A stretch of DNA of 64,000 nt from Paenibacillus jilunlii (GCF_900102965.1 NZ_FNGM01000004.1:1-64000), one strand, 5' to 3'. Positions 25,304-33,970 are shown, counted from the first letter of the stretch. The notes: generated from the sequence alone by a model not told the origin. Numbers and translations are program-made.

Positions 25304-25341
25304 AGTGTTTTTTATCAAATATAATGGAGGGCGGTTAGACG

Positions 25342-25707
25342 ATGCAGTCCATCTATGAAAGAATTGAATACCTCATTAAGCAAAAGGGAATCACCAAGAA
25401 ATCGTTCTGCGAACAGTTGAATATCAGCACAGGGAACATGGGAGATTGGAAGCGGGGCAAGTCGACACCCGGTACGCATAAGCTGATTGAGATCGGAGCC
25501 TTTTTTCATGTGAGTCTCGATTGGCTGATCTTAGGCAAAAAGACACCTGAAATGGTGCGTGAAGGTTCGGAGGATTATTTTTTTGGCCAATTGCGGCAAT
25601 TGAATTGCCAAACCGATGAACTGAAGCCTGAAGAGCAGCATTTCATTAAGGAATACATCGCGTTTACCCAATACCGCAAGCAAAAAGAAACGGAAGAAAA
25701 TTCTTAA
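25342..25707 (+). CDS. XRE-family transcriptional regulator, 121 residues
   Basis: ATG 25342 has GGAGGG ten bases upstream. Residues 4-60 are a repressor-type HTH (RIEYLIKQKGITKKSFCEQL, NISTGNMGDWKRGKSTP, FFHVSLDWLILGKK). The C-terminal half is helical and charged and may mediate dimerisation. It sits between two tRNA-Leu copies, a place typical for integrated-element leftovers. Confidence 0.85.
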   Translation: MQSIYERIEYLIKQKGITKKSFCEQLNISTGNMGDWKRGKSTPGTHKLIEIGAFFHVSLDWLILGKKTPEMVREGSEDYFFGQLRQLNCQTDELKPEEQHFIKEYIAFTQYRKQKETEENS

Positions 25708-25717
25708 TCCAGGCAGC

Positions 25718-25746
25718 TTTACTTTTTGCAGGAACCGATTTATAAT
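25718..25746 (+). promoter_or_regulatory. Promoter for tRNA-Leu copy 2
   Basis: TTTACT and a perfect TATAAT are separated by 17 bases, 46 bases before the tRNA. Confidence 0.65.
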
Positions 25747-25791
25747 ATTGAATGTTGGCCTCAAACAACGCATTAACGCAACACACACCGC

Positions 25792-25874
25792 GCGGTAGTG
25801 GTGGAATGGCAGACACGCTATCTTGAGGGGGTAGTGGGTGTATACCCGTGGAGGTTCGAGTCCTCTCTACCGCA
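25792..25874 (+). tRNA. tRNA-Leu (GAG), copy 2
   Basis: All 83 bases match copy 1 at 24814; flanks differ. It has its own promoter and terminator. Confidence 0.95.
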
Positions 25875-25891
25875 TTAGTTACAACGACAGT

Positions 25892-25917
25892 AAAAGTCCT
25901 TCGTAAGAAGGGCTTTT
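25892..25917 (+). terminator. Terminator after tRNA-Leu copy 2
   Basis: AAAAGTCCTTC pairs with GAAGGGCTTTT around a tiny loop, followed by more T. Confidence 0.85.
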
Positions 25918-25945
25918 TTGTGTTCAGTTTCGATAAATATGCGGA

Positions 25946-25997
25946 TAAAAAAGACTCTTCGCACATGGCATTGAGCTGTGCATGAAGAGTCTTTTTT
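25946..25997. terminator. Bidirectional terminator before the glutathione peroxidase-type gene
   Basis: AAAAAAGACTCTT pairs with AAGAGTCTTTTTT, with an inner GCACA/TGTGC pair. It serves the minus-strand gene that ends at 26012. Confidence 0.85.
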
Positions 25998-26011
25998 GGC
26001 TAACCGTGTAG

Positions 26012-26494
26012 TTATTTCTCAAGCAGCTTGGCGATGTCCGCCTCGATCTGGTCCGGTGTGGTCTGCGGGGCGAACCGCTTCAGCACACGGCCTTCCTGGT
26101 CAACCAGGAACTTGGTGAAGTTCCATTTGACGCTTTTGGAGCCCAGTACGCCCGGTGCTTCCTTGGAGAGGTATTTGAAGAGCGGATGCGCCCCGTCACC
26201 CTTCACTTCAATCTTCTCGTACATCGGGAAGGTTACCCCATAATTGATTTCGCAGAACTCTGCGATGTCTTCACTCTCGCCCGGCTCTTGGCCTGCAAAC
26301 TGATTGCTTGGAAAGCCGAGTACTTCAAAACCGCGGTCCTTGAATTTATCGTACACTTCCTGGAGACCCTTGTACTGGGGAGTAAAGCCGCATTTGCTGG
26401 CTGTATTGACGACGAGCAGCACTTTGCCTTTGTACTTGGATAGGGATTCTTCCTGACCGCGCAGCGTGTTGGCTTCATAATCATAAATACTCAT
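26012..26494 (-). CDS. Glutathione peroxidase-family (thiol peroxidase) protein
   Basis: ATG 26494 follows GGGAGG by eight bases on the minus strand. The 160-residue product has the active cysteine in NTASKCGFTPQY, the resolving-cysteine area EFCEINYGVTFP, and the catalytic Gln and Trp/Asn in GFPSNQFAGQEP and VKWNFTKFLVD. In bacteria this family reduces peroxides with thioredoxin. A promoter-like pair TTGATT-16-TAAAAT lies upstream (26559 to 26532, minus strand). Confidence 0.92.
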   Translation of the reverse strand: MSIYDYEANTLRGQEESLSKYKGKVLLVVNTASKCGFTPQYKGLQEVYDKFKDRGFEVLGFPSNQFAGQEPGESEDIAEFCEINYGVTFPMYEKIEVKGDGAHPLFKYLSKEAPGVLGSKSVKWNFTKFLVDQEGRVLKRFAPQTTPDQIEADIAKLLEK

Positions 26495-26665
26495 CAATGA
26501 TACCTCCCGAACATTAATTTATCACAATTTAATTTTACACTATTTATCGTAAGAATCAAGCTGCAGGAGGATAACAACATCGCATCTCCGTTTCAAACCA
26601 AGCCCGTTGTTTAAGTAAAAAGTATGAGCAGTTAAAATTTGGCTTGAAAAAGGAGAGAATAGGCG

Positions 26666-27099
26666 ATGACAGCATTAACAATGAAACCTTTGTACACTGC
26701 TTCTGCTACGGTCCGCGGCGGACGCGAAGGGTCAGTGGAATCCTCGGACGGTGCTCTGAAGCATGATCTCAAAATGCCGAAGGAACTGGGTGGACCGGGA
26801 GGTATGGGGACGAACCCGGAGCAGCTGTTCGCAGCAGGCTATGGCGCTTGTTATGAGAGCGCTCTGCAAATATCGCCCGTAAAGAGGGCGTGAAGCTTCA
26901 GGATGTAGTTGTGACCTCCAACGTGCTGATCGGCAAGGATGAAAGTGATGGAGGCTTCAAGCTGGCGGTAAAGCTGGATGTAAGCCTGCCCGGTATTGAA
27001 CGCGCACAAGCAGAGGACCTTGCCCGCAAAGCTCATGAGTTCTGTCCCTACTCCAAGGCGACCCGTGGCAATATTGAGGTTGAACTGAACGTGCTGTGA
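26666..27099 (+). pseudogene. ohr: Organic hydroperoxide resistance protein Ohr, one-base frameshift
   Basis: ATG 26666 follows AAGGAGAG. The first frame reads LYTASATVRGGREGSVESSDG, then MGTNPEQLFAAGYGACYESALQ, and then turns into nonsense with a stop at 26891. The second frame resumes at VKLQDVVVTSNVLIGKDES and ends HEFCPYSKATRGNIEVELNV at 27099. Adding one A to the run at 26868-26870 restores ALQNIARKEGVKLQ, as in intact Ohr. Both catalytic cysteines (ACYE and FCPYS) are intact, so a sequencing error or recent loss is plausible. Ohr detoxifies organic peroxides. Confidence 0.85.
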
Positions 27100-27183
27100 A
27101 CCGTGTTTTTTGGAAATAATGTCTAAATAGAGTCGGGAATTTCAGGCCGGGCCATAAATCGCAGGCAGGAGCGTCTGCTTTGG

Positions 27184-27212
27184 TTGACATCACCCCTAAA
27201 ATTCTTTAATAT
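27184..27212 (+). promoter_or_regulatory. Strong sigma-A-type promoter
   Basis: A consensus TTGACA and TAATAT are separated by 17 bases, about 67 bases before the start of the Cys-rich small gene. Confidence 0.75.
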
Positions 27213-27278
27213 GTCTAAGTATCTGTTAATGTCGCGCGTGCAATTAACTACCAAAAATTTAAATAATGGGTGATGAAG

Positions 27279-27557
27279 ATGTCTTACAGACCGAATATTA
27301 CGAATGTGACCAAAGCCAGCAGCAACGATAAGGAAGGATTGTACGAGTTCATTATCAAGCTTGCTGACGGAACGGAGTGCCGCGCGTTCTACAATCGGTT
27401 TCCGGAATGGAAAATGACGAACATCAGCCGCCTGCTTAAGACTCCATGTCCGGTGTGCCGCAAAGATTTCATCTGTAAATGTATGGAAGCCTTCACAGCT
27501 GATTTCGAAGGGCAGATGCTCGGGAACGAATGGATCGACAAAGCAATCGCAGAGTAA
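27279..27557 (+). CDS. Hypothetical Cys-rich small protein, 92 residues
   Basis: ATG 27279 (MSYRPNITNVTKASSNDKEG) has GGGTGAT shortly upstream; ATG 27273 and GTG 27270 are alternatives. A cysteine cluster CPVCRKDFICKC sits at about residues 57-68 and may bind a metal such as zinc. No family is recognised. It has a strong promoter and its own terminator, so it is a real, independently expressed gene. Confidence 0.65.
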   Translation: MSYRPNITNVTKASSNDKEGLYEFIIKLADGTECRAFYNRFPEWKMTNISRLLKTPCPVCRKDFICKCMEAFTADFEGQMLGNEWIDKAIAE

Positions 27558-27578
27558 ATTGAACGGACGGTTATGAAG

Positions 27579-27612
27579 GCGTGGGAGCTTATCCCGCGCT
27601 TTTGTTTTTTTT
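27579..27612 (+). terminator. Terminator after the Cys-rich small gene
   Basis: GCGTGGGA pairs with TCCCGCGC across GCTTA, followed by a T-rich tail. Confidence 0.8.
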
Positions 27613-27661
27613 CGGGGAGAATTCTGGATATACTGTGACTATTGATGGGGGGAGAGCAGTA

Positions 27662-28081
27662 GTGGAAGTACATGAGGAAGCTCTAACAAACAAAGCAATT
27701 GTGCTGATTGATGGGGTCTGCCATCTGTGCCAGGGGCTGGTGCGGTTCATTATCCCCCGTGATTCCCGAGGCCGGATTCTGTTTGCCCCTTTACAGAGTG
27801 AGATTTCCCGTAAGCTGATGAATGACAGCGGTCTTGTGCCCGGGCAGCTCAGCACGGTTGTCCTGCTGGAGAACGGTGTCTGCTATACAGAATCGGCTGC
27901 AGTGCTGCGGATCGCCCGCAGACTGCGTTTTCCGTGGCCTGCTGCTTATCTGTTTATCATTATCCCCCGTCCGCTGCGGGACGCCCTGTACAGGTTAGTT
28001 GCGAGGAATCGTTACCGCTGGTTCGGCCGGGATGAGCAATGTATGGTCCCGACGCCGGAGATCCGGAAGCGGTTCCTGTAG
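27662..28081 (+). CDS. DCC-family thiol-disulfide oxidoreductase-like protein
   Basis: GTG 27662 (MEVHEEALTNKAIVLIDGVC) follows GGGGGGAGAG by five bases; the longer frame from 27581 runs through a terminator. The family motif DGVCHLC lies at about residues 18-24, with later conserved ARNRYRWFGRDEQC and PTPEIRKRFL. The 139-residue length fits. DCC proteins are predicted thioredoxin-like oxidoreductases, role poorly known. Confidence 0.85.
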   Translation: MEVHEEALTNKAIVLIDGVCHLCQGLVRFIIPRDSRGRILFAPLQSEISRKLMNDSGLVPGQLSTVVLLENGVCYTESAAVLRIARRLRFPWPAAYLFIIIPRPLRDALYRLVARNRYRWFGRDEQCMVPTPEIRKRFL

Positions 28082-28096
28082 AAGATATCATAAACA

Positions 28097-28132
28097 CAGC
28101 AGGTGCTCCGATAGAGCCCTGCTGCGTTTTTT
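28097..28132 (+). terminator. Terminator after the DCC gene
   Basis: CAGCAGG pairs with CCTGCTG, followed by CG and T6. Confidence 0.75.
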
Positions 28133-28157
28133 GTAAACAGAGTAATGTCAAGTTGGC

Positions 28158-29345
28158 CTAGTTGGTCAGCGGTTTGGCGCCAAGGCTATAAGTTTGTACC
28201 AGCTTCCACTTGCCATCTGCCGATTTCTTGACGGTTGTCACGGTTTCGGCCCGGTTATCGGTGAACTGTGGACCCTTAAGCTTTTTGGTTGTCATAACGG
28301 CATAAATCGCGGCTTCATTATCATTGTAATAAATAACTTTGGATGACTCCAGTTTGGATTCCAAATCATAGGAGTTAAAAAGCTGCTTGTAAGTCTGCTC
28401 GCTCAGTTTATAAGCTGGGGAGGATTCGTCTATGGTAGAGAGTACGCTAGTCAGATCTTCTTTGTTGGTGTAATCCGTATTCGCCTGCAGCACGGCCTTG
28501 ATCTGCTCTTCATCGGCTGCCGGAACGGTGATTCTGGCTTCAAGCGCTCCTGCAGGGAGAGAATATTGGACAGCCTGGATTTGCACATTGCTGATCAGCC
28601 AGTTGGAGCCGGTGGTATTTTTGGTAAGAGAATAAATGTATTCTGCAGTACTGTTCGGTGTGAAGGCCCCGCCGGTTCTCTCCGTTGTTTCCACAACATC
28701 CACGGTTGCTTCCTTCTCCTTGATATCGATAATATCCATTCTGGCAATGGTCGTGGTGACGTCGTAAGCTGCCATCTGATCCTTGAATGCTGTTGCAGCT
28801 GCGGCCAGCGGTGACTTCGGATCGATCAAACTTATAAATCCCTCGTAATCTTCTTTGTTGGAATAGCTGACGTATTGATCAAAAAGCTCGGAAATCCCCT
28901 TGTCGTCCGCGCTGTTCAGACTGCTTTTGATTTCTACGGAATTGGCTTTGGCGTTCCAGACTACACTTTTGCCTGTTGCTTCGCCTACGAAACGGAGCGG
29001 GACATATGTAACGTTGTTGACCATTTTTGGAGCGGTTGCCAGCTGCTTTACGGCCCCGTTCACAGTCGCTTTTTTGCTGCCGAGCTGCAGGGTGATTGCC
29101 AGGCCTTCCTTGGAGGCTGTAATGGTGCCTGTCTTGGAATTCCACACCAGGGTAAGACCCAGCTTCTCAAAAATCGGACGCATAGGAACGAGGATGGAAC
29201 CTTGATCCTTGACTGGCGCGCTGCTGCTCAGGTTCAGTTTCTGCTGATCAACCGTTACGGTGATGGGCTGCTCTGCCGCTGCTGCCGATACGCAGATAGC
29301 ACCGGATATGGCTACAGCGGCAAGAAAACCGGGTACAAATTTCAT
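28158..29345 (-). CDS. Secreted protein with copper-amine-oxidase stalk domain and NTF2-like repeats
   Basis: ATG 29345 follows AAAAGGAG on the minus strand. A signal peptide (FVPGFLAAVAISGAICVSAAAA) leads into a stalk domain at about residues 27-140 (ILVPMRPIFEKLGLTLVWN, TYVPLRFVGEATGKSVVWN). Two related domains follow from about residues 150 and 275; each starts with a YxxYSNKEDYEGF or NTDYTNKEDLTSV segment and looks like a SnoaL/NTF2-type fold. No catalytic residues stand out. The role is likely at the cell wall. Confidence 0.85.
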   Translation of the reverse strand: MKFVPGFLAAVAISGAICVSAAAAEQPITVTVDQQKLNLSSSAPVKDQGSILVPMRPIFEKLGLTLVWNSKTGTITASKEGLAITLQLGSKKATVNGAVKQLATAPKMVNNVTYVPLRFVGEATGKSVVWNAKANSVEIKSSLNSADDKGISELFDQYVSYSNKEDYEGFISLIDPKSPLAAAATAFKDQMAAYDVTTTIARMDIIDIKEKEATVDVVETTERTGGAFTPNSTAEYIYSLTKNTTGSNWLISNVQIQAVQYSLPAGALEARITVPAADEEQIKAVLQANTDYTNKEDLTSVLSTIDESSPAYKLSEQTYKQLFNSYDLESKLESSKVIYYNDNEAAIYAVMTTKKLKGPQFTDNRAETVTTVKKSADGKWKLVQTYSLGAKPLTN

Positions 29346-29485
29346 GTGTCGAAAATCTCCTTTTGTTATATGTTGGGGGTATGCAAATGATGAACGTATA
29401 AATTATACAGGATGATAGAGGTCCGGGGAATATCCTGTGCTGGATATAGGAACTGAGGGAATTTTGGAGTAGTTAAAAAAAGGTA

Positions 29486-29514
29486 TTGCTGTGATCTAAT
29501 ATATATGCTACTAT
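29486..29514 (+). promoter_or_regulatory. Promoter of the Tad pilus operon
   Basis: TTGCTG and TACTAT are separated by 17 bases, about 105 bases before the first Tad gene and about 30 bases before the leader hairpin. Confidence 0.55.
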
Positions 29515-29542
29515 AGCTGTAAATTATAGGAATAGTAACGGA

Positions 29543-29590
29543 AGCACCGTTCAATGACCGTATCCCACGGTTATTGGCGGTGCTTTTTTG
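29543..29590 (+). terminator. Leader terminator (possible attenuator) of the Tad operon
   Basis: AGCACCG and CGGTGCT close a long hairpin whose inner part TCAATGACCGT pairs with ACGGTTATTGG, followed by T6. It lies between the promoter and the first gene, not after any gene, so read-through must be controlled or partial. Confidence 0.7.
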
Positions 29591-29619
29591 CTGTCTTTTT
29601 GCAGAAAGGAGAGTGTGAC

Positions 29620-30789
29620 ATGGCGGCGAGAATCGTGCTCGCAGTACGGGAGAGCCAATATATTGAGCCATTGCTCCATTATATTCACCATAGTGAATAT
29701 GGAGGGATGCTGCGGGTCAGCGCGTTCAGCGTGCTGGATGCTTTTATGGAGTTTATGCAGGGAGAGGAAGTCCCGGACGCGGTTGTAGGAGATCTTTCTT
29801 TTATTGAGGCGTGGCTGGTGGAAGGGAGGAATTCAGTGCCGTGGGCAGTCCTTAGTGATGACGGGGACATCCGCGGCAATCCTTCCGGGAGTCTGGCGGG
29901 CGGACAAATGATTATCAAGTATCAGGCGCTGCCTTCCCTGTTGGAGTCCATACTTCAGCTATGCGATCTGAAGCGAAGCCGGACGGCGTCCGTGCCCAAG
30001 GAGGAGACGTTGCTGCTGGGTGTGGTCTCAGCCAGTGGCAGCAGCGGCAAAACCACGTTAGCGCTCAATATGGCGAAGCAGCTTGGGGGGCTGGGACTGT
30101 CTGTTTTTTATCTGAATCTGGAAAGTGTGGACAGCAGCGGGTTGTTCTTGCGCCTGCCGGACGGAAACGCCCCTGGTCTGGAGCGTCTGCTGTATGAACT
30201 GAAGGCAAGCGCCGGAGAGGGAGGCCAAGCGCAATCAGGAAAGATGGAGCTTGAAAAGTATGTGATCCGGCATGAAAGTCTGCGAGCTGAGGCCTTTAGA
30301 CCGGTGGACAATCTAAAGGAAAAGCTGGAGATGACGCTGACGGATACGCTGGATGTGCTCGAAGAGCTGTCCGGGGCGGGGCGCTATGATGTTGTCATTG
30401 TAGATACCGGGGGCATTGAGGAGCAGCAGACTCAGGCTGTTCTCCATAGATGCGGCCTCCTGCTCTGGGTGCTGACGAGTGATAAGAACAGTATGCACAA
30501 GACCGGGAGATGGCTGGAGCATTGCAGTAGACCCCACTCCGGCGGACTGCAGGAGGTACAGGGCAAAAGCAGGTTTGTGCTGAATTTTGCAGCCGATGCC
30601 CATAGGGGAGAGTTTCTTTCTGAAGGGTTGGAAATGGATGCTGTGCTTCCTTATATCTCTTCCTGGGCCACGCAGCACCATGGAGAGCTGTGCCTGAATT
30701 CTCCACAATTCATTCTCGGGATACAGCAGCTATGCTCGGGAATCATTGAGCCCGCGCTGCCGCGTGTCTTTACAGGGAATGGTATATGA
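29620..30789 (+). CDS. tadZ: TadZ/CpaE-like pilus assembly ATPase
   Basis: ATG 29620 follows AAAGGAGAG; an earlier in-frame ATG lies within the leader hairpin. The 389-residue protein has a receiver-like N-terminal region (IVLAVRESQYIEP, DAVVGDLSFIE) and a MinD/ParA-type ATPase with a P-loop VSASGSSGKTTLALNMA at about residues 136-152, and VVIVDTGGIEEQQTQAVL. TadZ proteins position the pilus machine at the membrane. The stop overlaps the tadA start (ATGA). Confidence 0.8.
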   Translation: MAARIVLAVRESQYIEPLLHYIHHSEYGGMLRVSAFSVLDAFMEFMQGEEVPDAVVGDLSFIEAWLVEGRNSVPWAVLSDDGDIRGNPSGSLAGGQMIIKYQALPSLLESILQLCDLKRSRTASVPKEETLLLGVVSASGSSGKTTLALNMAKQLGGLGLSVFYLNLESVDSSGLFLRLPDGNAPGLERLLYELKASAGEGGQAQSGKMELEKYVIRHESLRAEAFRPVDNLKEKLEMTLTDTLDVLEELSGAGRYDVVIVDTGGIEEQQTQAVLHRCGLLLWVLTSDKNSMHKTGRWLEHCSRPHSGGLQEVQGKSRFVLNFAADAHRGEFLSEGLEMDAVLPYISSWATQHHGELCLNSPQFILGIQQLCSGIIEPALPRVFTGNGI

Positions 30790-32018
30790 ATGAAGAGATG
30801 TTCCGGCTGCTTCGCAGTGACATCCGTTCCGGACTGGATCTGACCTCCGCAGTCGGCAACCGTGAGCTTACCGCTTATATAGAGAAGACGGTTCTTGCGC
30901 GGGACAGCCTGCGGCATCTGACCGCTCAAGAGAAGCATACCCTGGTCAAGAAGCTGTTCGATTCATTCCGGGGGCTGGATGTGCTGCAGCCGCTGGTGGA
31001 TAATCCGGCGGTCACCGAGATTATGATCAACAGCCATGATGAGATTTTTGTCGAGGAGAACGGGCAGATCCGCCGCCTCCCGCTGGCCTTTGAGTCCAGC
31101 AGCCGATTGGAGGATATTATCCAGTCGGTGGTATCGGGTGTTAACCGGGTGGTCAACGATTCCTCGCCGATCGTGGATGCACGGCTGAAGGACGGGTCCC
31201 GGGTCAATATCGTCCTGCCGCCGGTAGCACTGAAGGGGCCGGCGATGACTATCCGCAAGTTTCCCGAAACGCCGATGACGATGAACGAGCTGATCCGCAG
31301 GGAAGCTGTAAGTATGGAGGCTGCGGAGCTTCTGCAGATGTTAGTGGCGGCGAAATACAATATTTTTATCAGCGGCGGCACTGGCTCAGGCAAGACAACC
31401 TTTCTAAATGCGTTGTCGCAGTTCATACCGCCGCAGGAGCGTGTGATAACGATTGAGGATTCAGCCGAGCTGCAGATCGTCACCGTACCAAATCTCGTCT
31501 CGCTGGAGACGAGAAATGCGAATACGGAAGGCCGGGGGGAGATCAGCATCCGTGACCTGATCCGCTCCTCGCTGCGGATGCGGCCGAACCGCATTGTGGT
31601 GGGCGAGGTTCGGGGCGCGGAATGTCTCGATATGCTTCAGGCGATGAATACCGGCCATGACGGCAGTCTCAGCACGGGCCACTCAAACAGTGCCCGGGAT
31701 ATGGTCAGCCGTCTGGAAACGATGGTACTCAGTGCTGCCGATCTGCCGGTGGCGGTTGTCCGGCAGCAGATTGGCTCTGCGATTGATATCTTCGTGCATC
31801 TGTCGCGGCTGCGTGACCGATCGCGCCGGGTGGTGGAGATCTGTGAGGTTGCCGGTGTCAGAGAGGGGGAGGTGGTGCTGAATCCACTGTATGAATTCCG
31901 TGAAACAGGTGAGACGGACGGACATGTTCAGGGCGGTCTGATCTTCAGCGGGAACCCGCTGCTGCATACCGGCAAGCTCAGGATGGCCGGAATCCGCTGG
32001 AAGGGGGAAGTGCTCTGA
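30786..32018 (+). CDS. tadA: TadA/CpaF-family pilus assembly ATPase
   Basis: The 410-residue protein has an N-terminal helical domain, then the secretion-ATPase core: Walker A GGTGSGKTT (197-205), aspartate box TIEDSAEL, Walker B with glutamate in VVGEVRGAE (E274), and histidine box TGHDGSLSTGHSN. This is a full canonical TadA. It powers filament assembly, interacting with the TadB/TadC-like membrane proteins encoded next. Confidence 0.95.
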   Translation: MNEEMFRLLRSDIRSGLDLTSAVGNRELTAYIEKTVLARDSLRHLTAQEKHTLVKKLFDSFRGLDVLQPLVDNPAVTEIMINSHDEIFVEENGQIRRLPLAFESSSRLEDIIQSVVSGVNRVVNDSSPIVDARLKDGSRVNIVLPPVALKGPAMTIRKFPETPMTMNELIRREAVSMEAAELLQMLVAAKYNIFISGGTGSGKTTFLNALSQFIPPQERVITIEDSAELQIVTVPNLVSLETRNANTEGRGEISIRDLIRSSLRMRPNRIVVGEVRGAECLDMLQAMNTGHDGSLSTGHSNSARDMVSRLETMVLSAADLPVAVVRQQIGSAIDIFVHLSRLRDRSRRVVEICEVAGVREGEVVLNPLYEFRETGETDGHVQGGLIFSGNPLLHTGKLRMAGIRWKGEVL

Positions 32019-32068
32019 ACTCGTTAAAACAGAAGGGACAGCATCTGCGAAACAGCGGTGCACACAGG

Positions 32069-32878
32069 TTGAGTATGAACAGCAGACCGCAGCAGGGAGC
32101 CGCTACACCGGTGGGGAATCCCGGCGCGGCGGCACAACTGCCGGACTATACCGTGTACATATTGACATCCTGGCACAAAATCACGGCAATGCTGGTTGGC
32201 GGAACGCTGCTCTGGGCGATTGGCTGCCTATTTTACCACAATGGGCTGTTCTCCCTGCTGCTGGTCCCGGGCGGGGCTTATGCGCCTCGAATACTGCGGG
32301 ATTATCTTCACCGGCGGCGCCGTGCCGCGCTTAACCTGCAATTTAAGCAGATGCTGTTTTCGCTTTCTTCTTCATTGTCCGCCGGCCGCTCTGTGGAGAA
32401 TGCCTTTCGCGAAGCGGTGCAGGATCTGCTGATGCTAGACCCGGAAGGCAGCAGCGATATGATCTCTGAGCTGAACATCATCTGTACACGCATGGAGTAT
32501 GGACAGCCGGTTGAAGAAGCGCTGAATGATTTCAGCACACGGGCGGGCATGGAAGATGTTGAACGGTTCGCCGATGTATTCTCCGTCTGCAAACGGACTG
32601 GTGGCGACCTGGTAGAAATCGTGCGGCGCACTTCAACCATTATCGGGGAGAAACTGGATATGCAGCAGGAGATTTCCGTCAGCATCGCCCAGAAGAAATT
32701 TGAGGCCAAGGCTTTGCTGGTTTCGCCGCTTATCATGGTGATATTTATGAGTCTGACAGCGGGAGATTATATGCAGCCGATGTATACAGGTGCAGGCATC
32801 GTGATCTCTACGCTTGCACTTGGGATGCTTTTTCTATGCTACCTGTGGACTTCCAAAATCATGAATATTCCACTGTAA
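32069..32878 (+). CDS. tadB: TadB-like membrane protein (type II secretion F domain)
   Basis: The frame opens at TTG 32069; ATG 32075 is an alternative, neither with a strong site. Two N-terminal membrane segments flank GGTLLWAIGCLFYH, and two C-terminal segments follow the T2SSF domain (LNLQFKQMLFSLSSSLSAGRS read in parts, VFSVCKRTGGDLVEIVRRT). TadB and TadC form the inner-membrane platform turned by TadA. Confidence 0.85.
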   Translation: MSMNSRPQQGAATPVGNPGAAAQLPDYTVYILTSWHKITAMLVGGTLLWAIGCLFYHNGLFSLLLVPGGAYAPRILRDYLHRRRRAALNLQFKQMLFSLSSSLSAGRSVENAFREAVQDLLMLDPEGSSDMISELNIICTRMEYGQPVEEALNDFSTRAGMEDVERFADVFSVCKRTGGDLVEIVRRTSTIIGEKLDMQQEISVSIAQKKFEAKALLVSPLIMVIFMSLTAGDYMQPMYTGAGIVISTLALGMLFLCYLWTSKIMNIPL

Positions 32879-32892
32879 AGGAGGTGAAATGA

Positions 32893-33765
32893 ATGACCTG
32901 GCTATGCGGCGCAACCGTGTTGACACTGGCACTTGGCTGGGTGCTGCTCCGTCTGAAATGCGGAAGCCGTTACGCTGGACTACGCACACTCCCAATGGAG
33001 GGACTGCGGCTGAGAGGGCTGAGTGAGCCATTTCTCTGGGTGATCGAGAGATGGAAGCTTGGAAGATATATTCCTTCCGTCATGTTCAGGGTTCAGCGTT
33101 CCCTGCAGCGAACCTACGGAACGCGCTACAGCGCAGAGCGGACACTGCTTTTTATGGGGGAGATGATCAGCTACAGCTGGCTGTTCCTGACAGCCGGAAG
33201 TGTGCTCACGGTGTTAAGCGGGGAGACAGCCGGGGCCGTGCTGGGGACATTTCTGGCGGTAATGCTTCCCGTTGCCCTGGTGAGTGATCTCCATAAGAAG
33301 GTACGGCTGCGGGAGCAGAATATCAGCTTTGAACTGCCGGAGCTGCTGAACAGCATTGTGCTTCTCGTAGGTGCAGGAGAAACAGTGCAGCGGGCGATCA
33401 TCCGCTGTGTGGACAGCCGCAAGGAGGACACATCGCACCCGCTCTATAAGGAACTGCACCAAATGACTACCGAGTGGGACAGCGGCTATTCGTTCCAGCA
33501 GGCTTTTGAGAATTTCAGCAAACGCTGTGCGGTACAGGAGGTCTCACTGTTCACCACCACGGTGCTGCTTAATTACCGCAGAGGCGGAGCTGATTTTGTC
33601 CTGGCCCTGCGCGATCTCTCGCGGATGCTGTGGGAGAAACGGAAGGCGATTAGCCGGACGCGCGGGGAGCAGGCTTCTTCGAAGCTGGTTTTTCCGATGG
33701 TAGTCATCTTTTTAATTGTCATTGTGCTGGTGGGGACACCGGCGTTCATGATGCTCAAAATGTAG
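32893..33765 (+). CDS. tadC: TadC-like membrane protein (type II secretion F domain)
   Basis: ATG 32893 follows AAAGGAGGTGA. The 290-residue protein has membrane segments at the N-terminus, around residues 90-135, and at the C-terminus (LVFPMVVIFLIVIVLVGTP). The T2SSF core contains FELPELLNSIVLLVGAGETV, split as ELPELLNSI and LLVGAGETVQRAI, and ALRDLSRMLWEKRKAISRT. It pairs with the TadB-like protein. Confidence 0.88.
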   Translation: MTWLCGATVLTLALGWVLLRLKCGSRYAGLRTLPMEGLRLRGLSEPFLWVIERWKLGRYIPSVMFRVQRSLQRTYGTRYSAERTLLFMGEMISYSWLFLTAGSVLTVLSGETAGAVLGTFLAVMLPVALVSDLHKKVRLREQNISFELPELLNSIVLLVGAGETVQRAIIRCVDSRKEDTSHPLYKELHQMTTEWDSGYSFQQAFENFSKRCAVQEVSLFTTTVLLNYRRGGADFVLALRDLSRMLWEKRKAISRTRGEQASSKLVFPMVVIFLIVIVLVGTPAFMMLKM

Positions 33766-33778
33766 AAGGAGGAAGCTA

Positions 33779-33970
33779 ATGATGAGTTCAATGCTGGCGG
33801 GAGCTGTACAAAGCTTTTGGAAGGACGAGGAAGGACTCGGTACGCTGGAGATGATTATGATCATTGCTGTGCTGATTGCGGTCGTCCTTCTCTTCAAGGA
33901 CAAGATTCAGGAGGTAGTGGAAGCTCTGATTGAGACGGCTGGTGAAAAGAGCCAGAAAGTATTCGATTGA
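33779..33970 (+). CDS. flp: Flp-type type IVb prepilin
   Basis: ATG 33779 is six bases after AGGAGG. The 63-residue product has a class-typical site KDEEG-LGTLEMIM: cleavage after G19 leaves L at +1 and the key glutamate at +5, followed by a hydrophobic stretch IMIIAVLIAVVLLF. It should be the major pilin, cut by the prepilin peptidase at 38002. The stop overlaps the next start. Confidence 0.92.
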   Translation: MMSSMLAGAVQSFWKDEEGLGTLEMIMIIAVLIAVVLLFKDKIQEVVEALIETAGEKSQKVFD

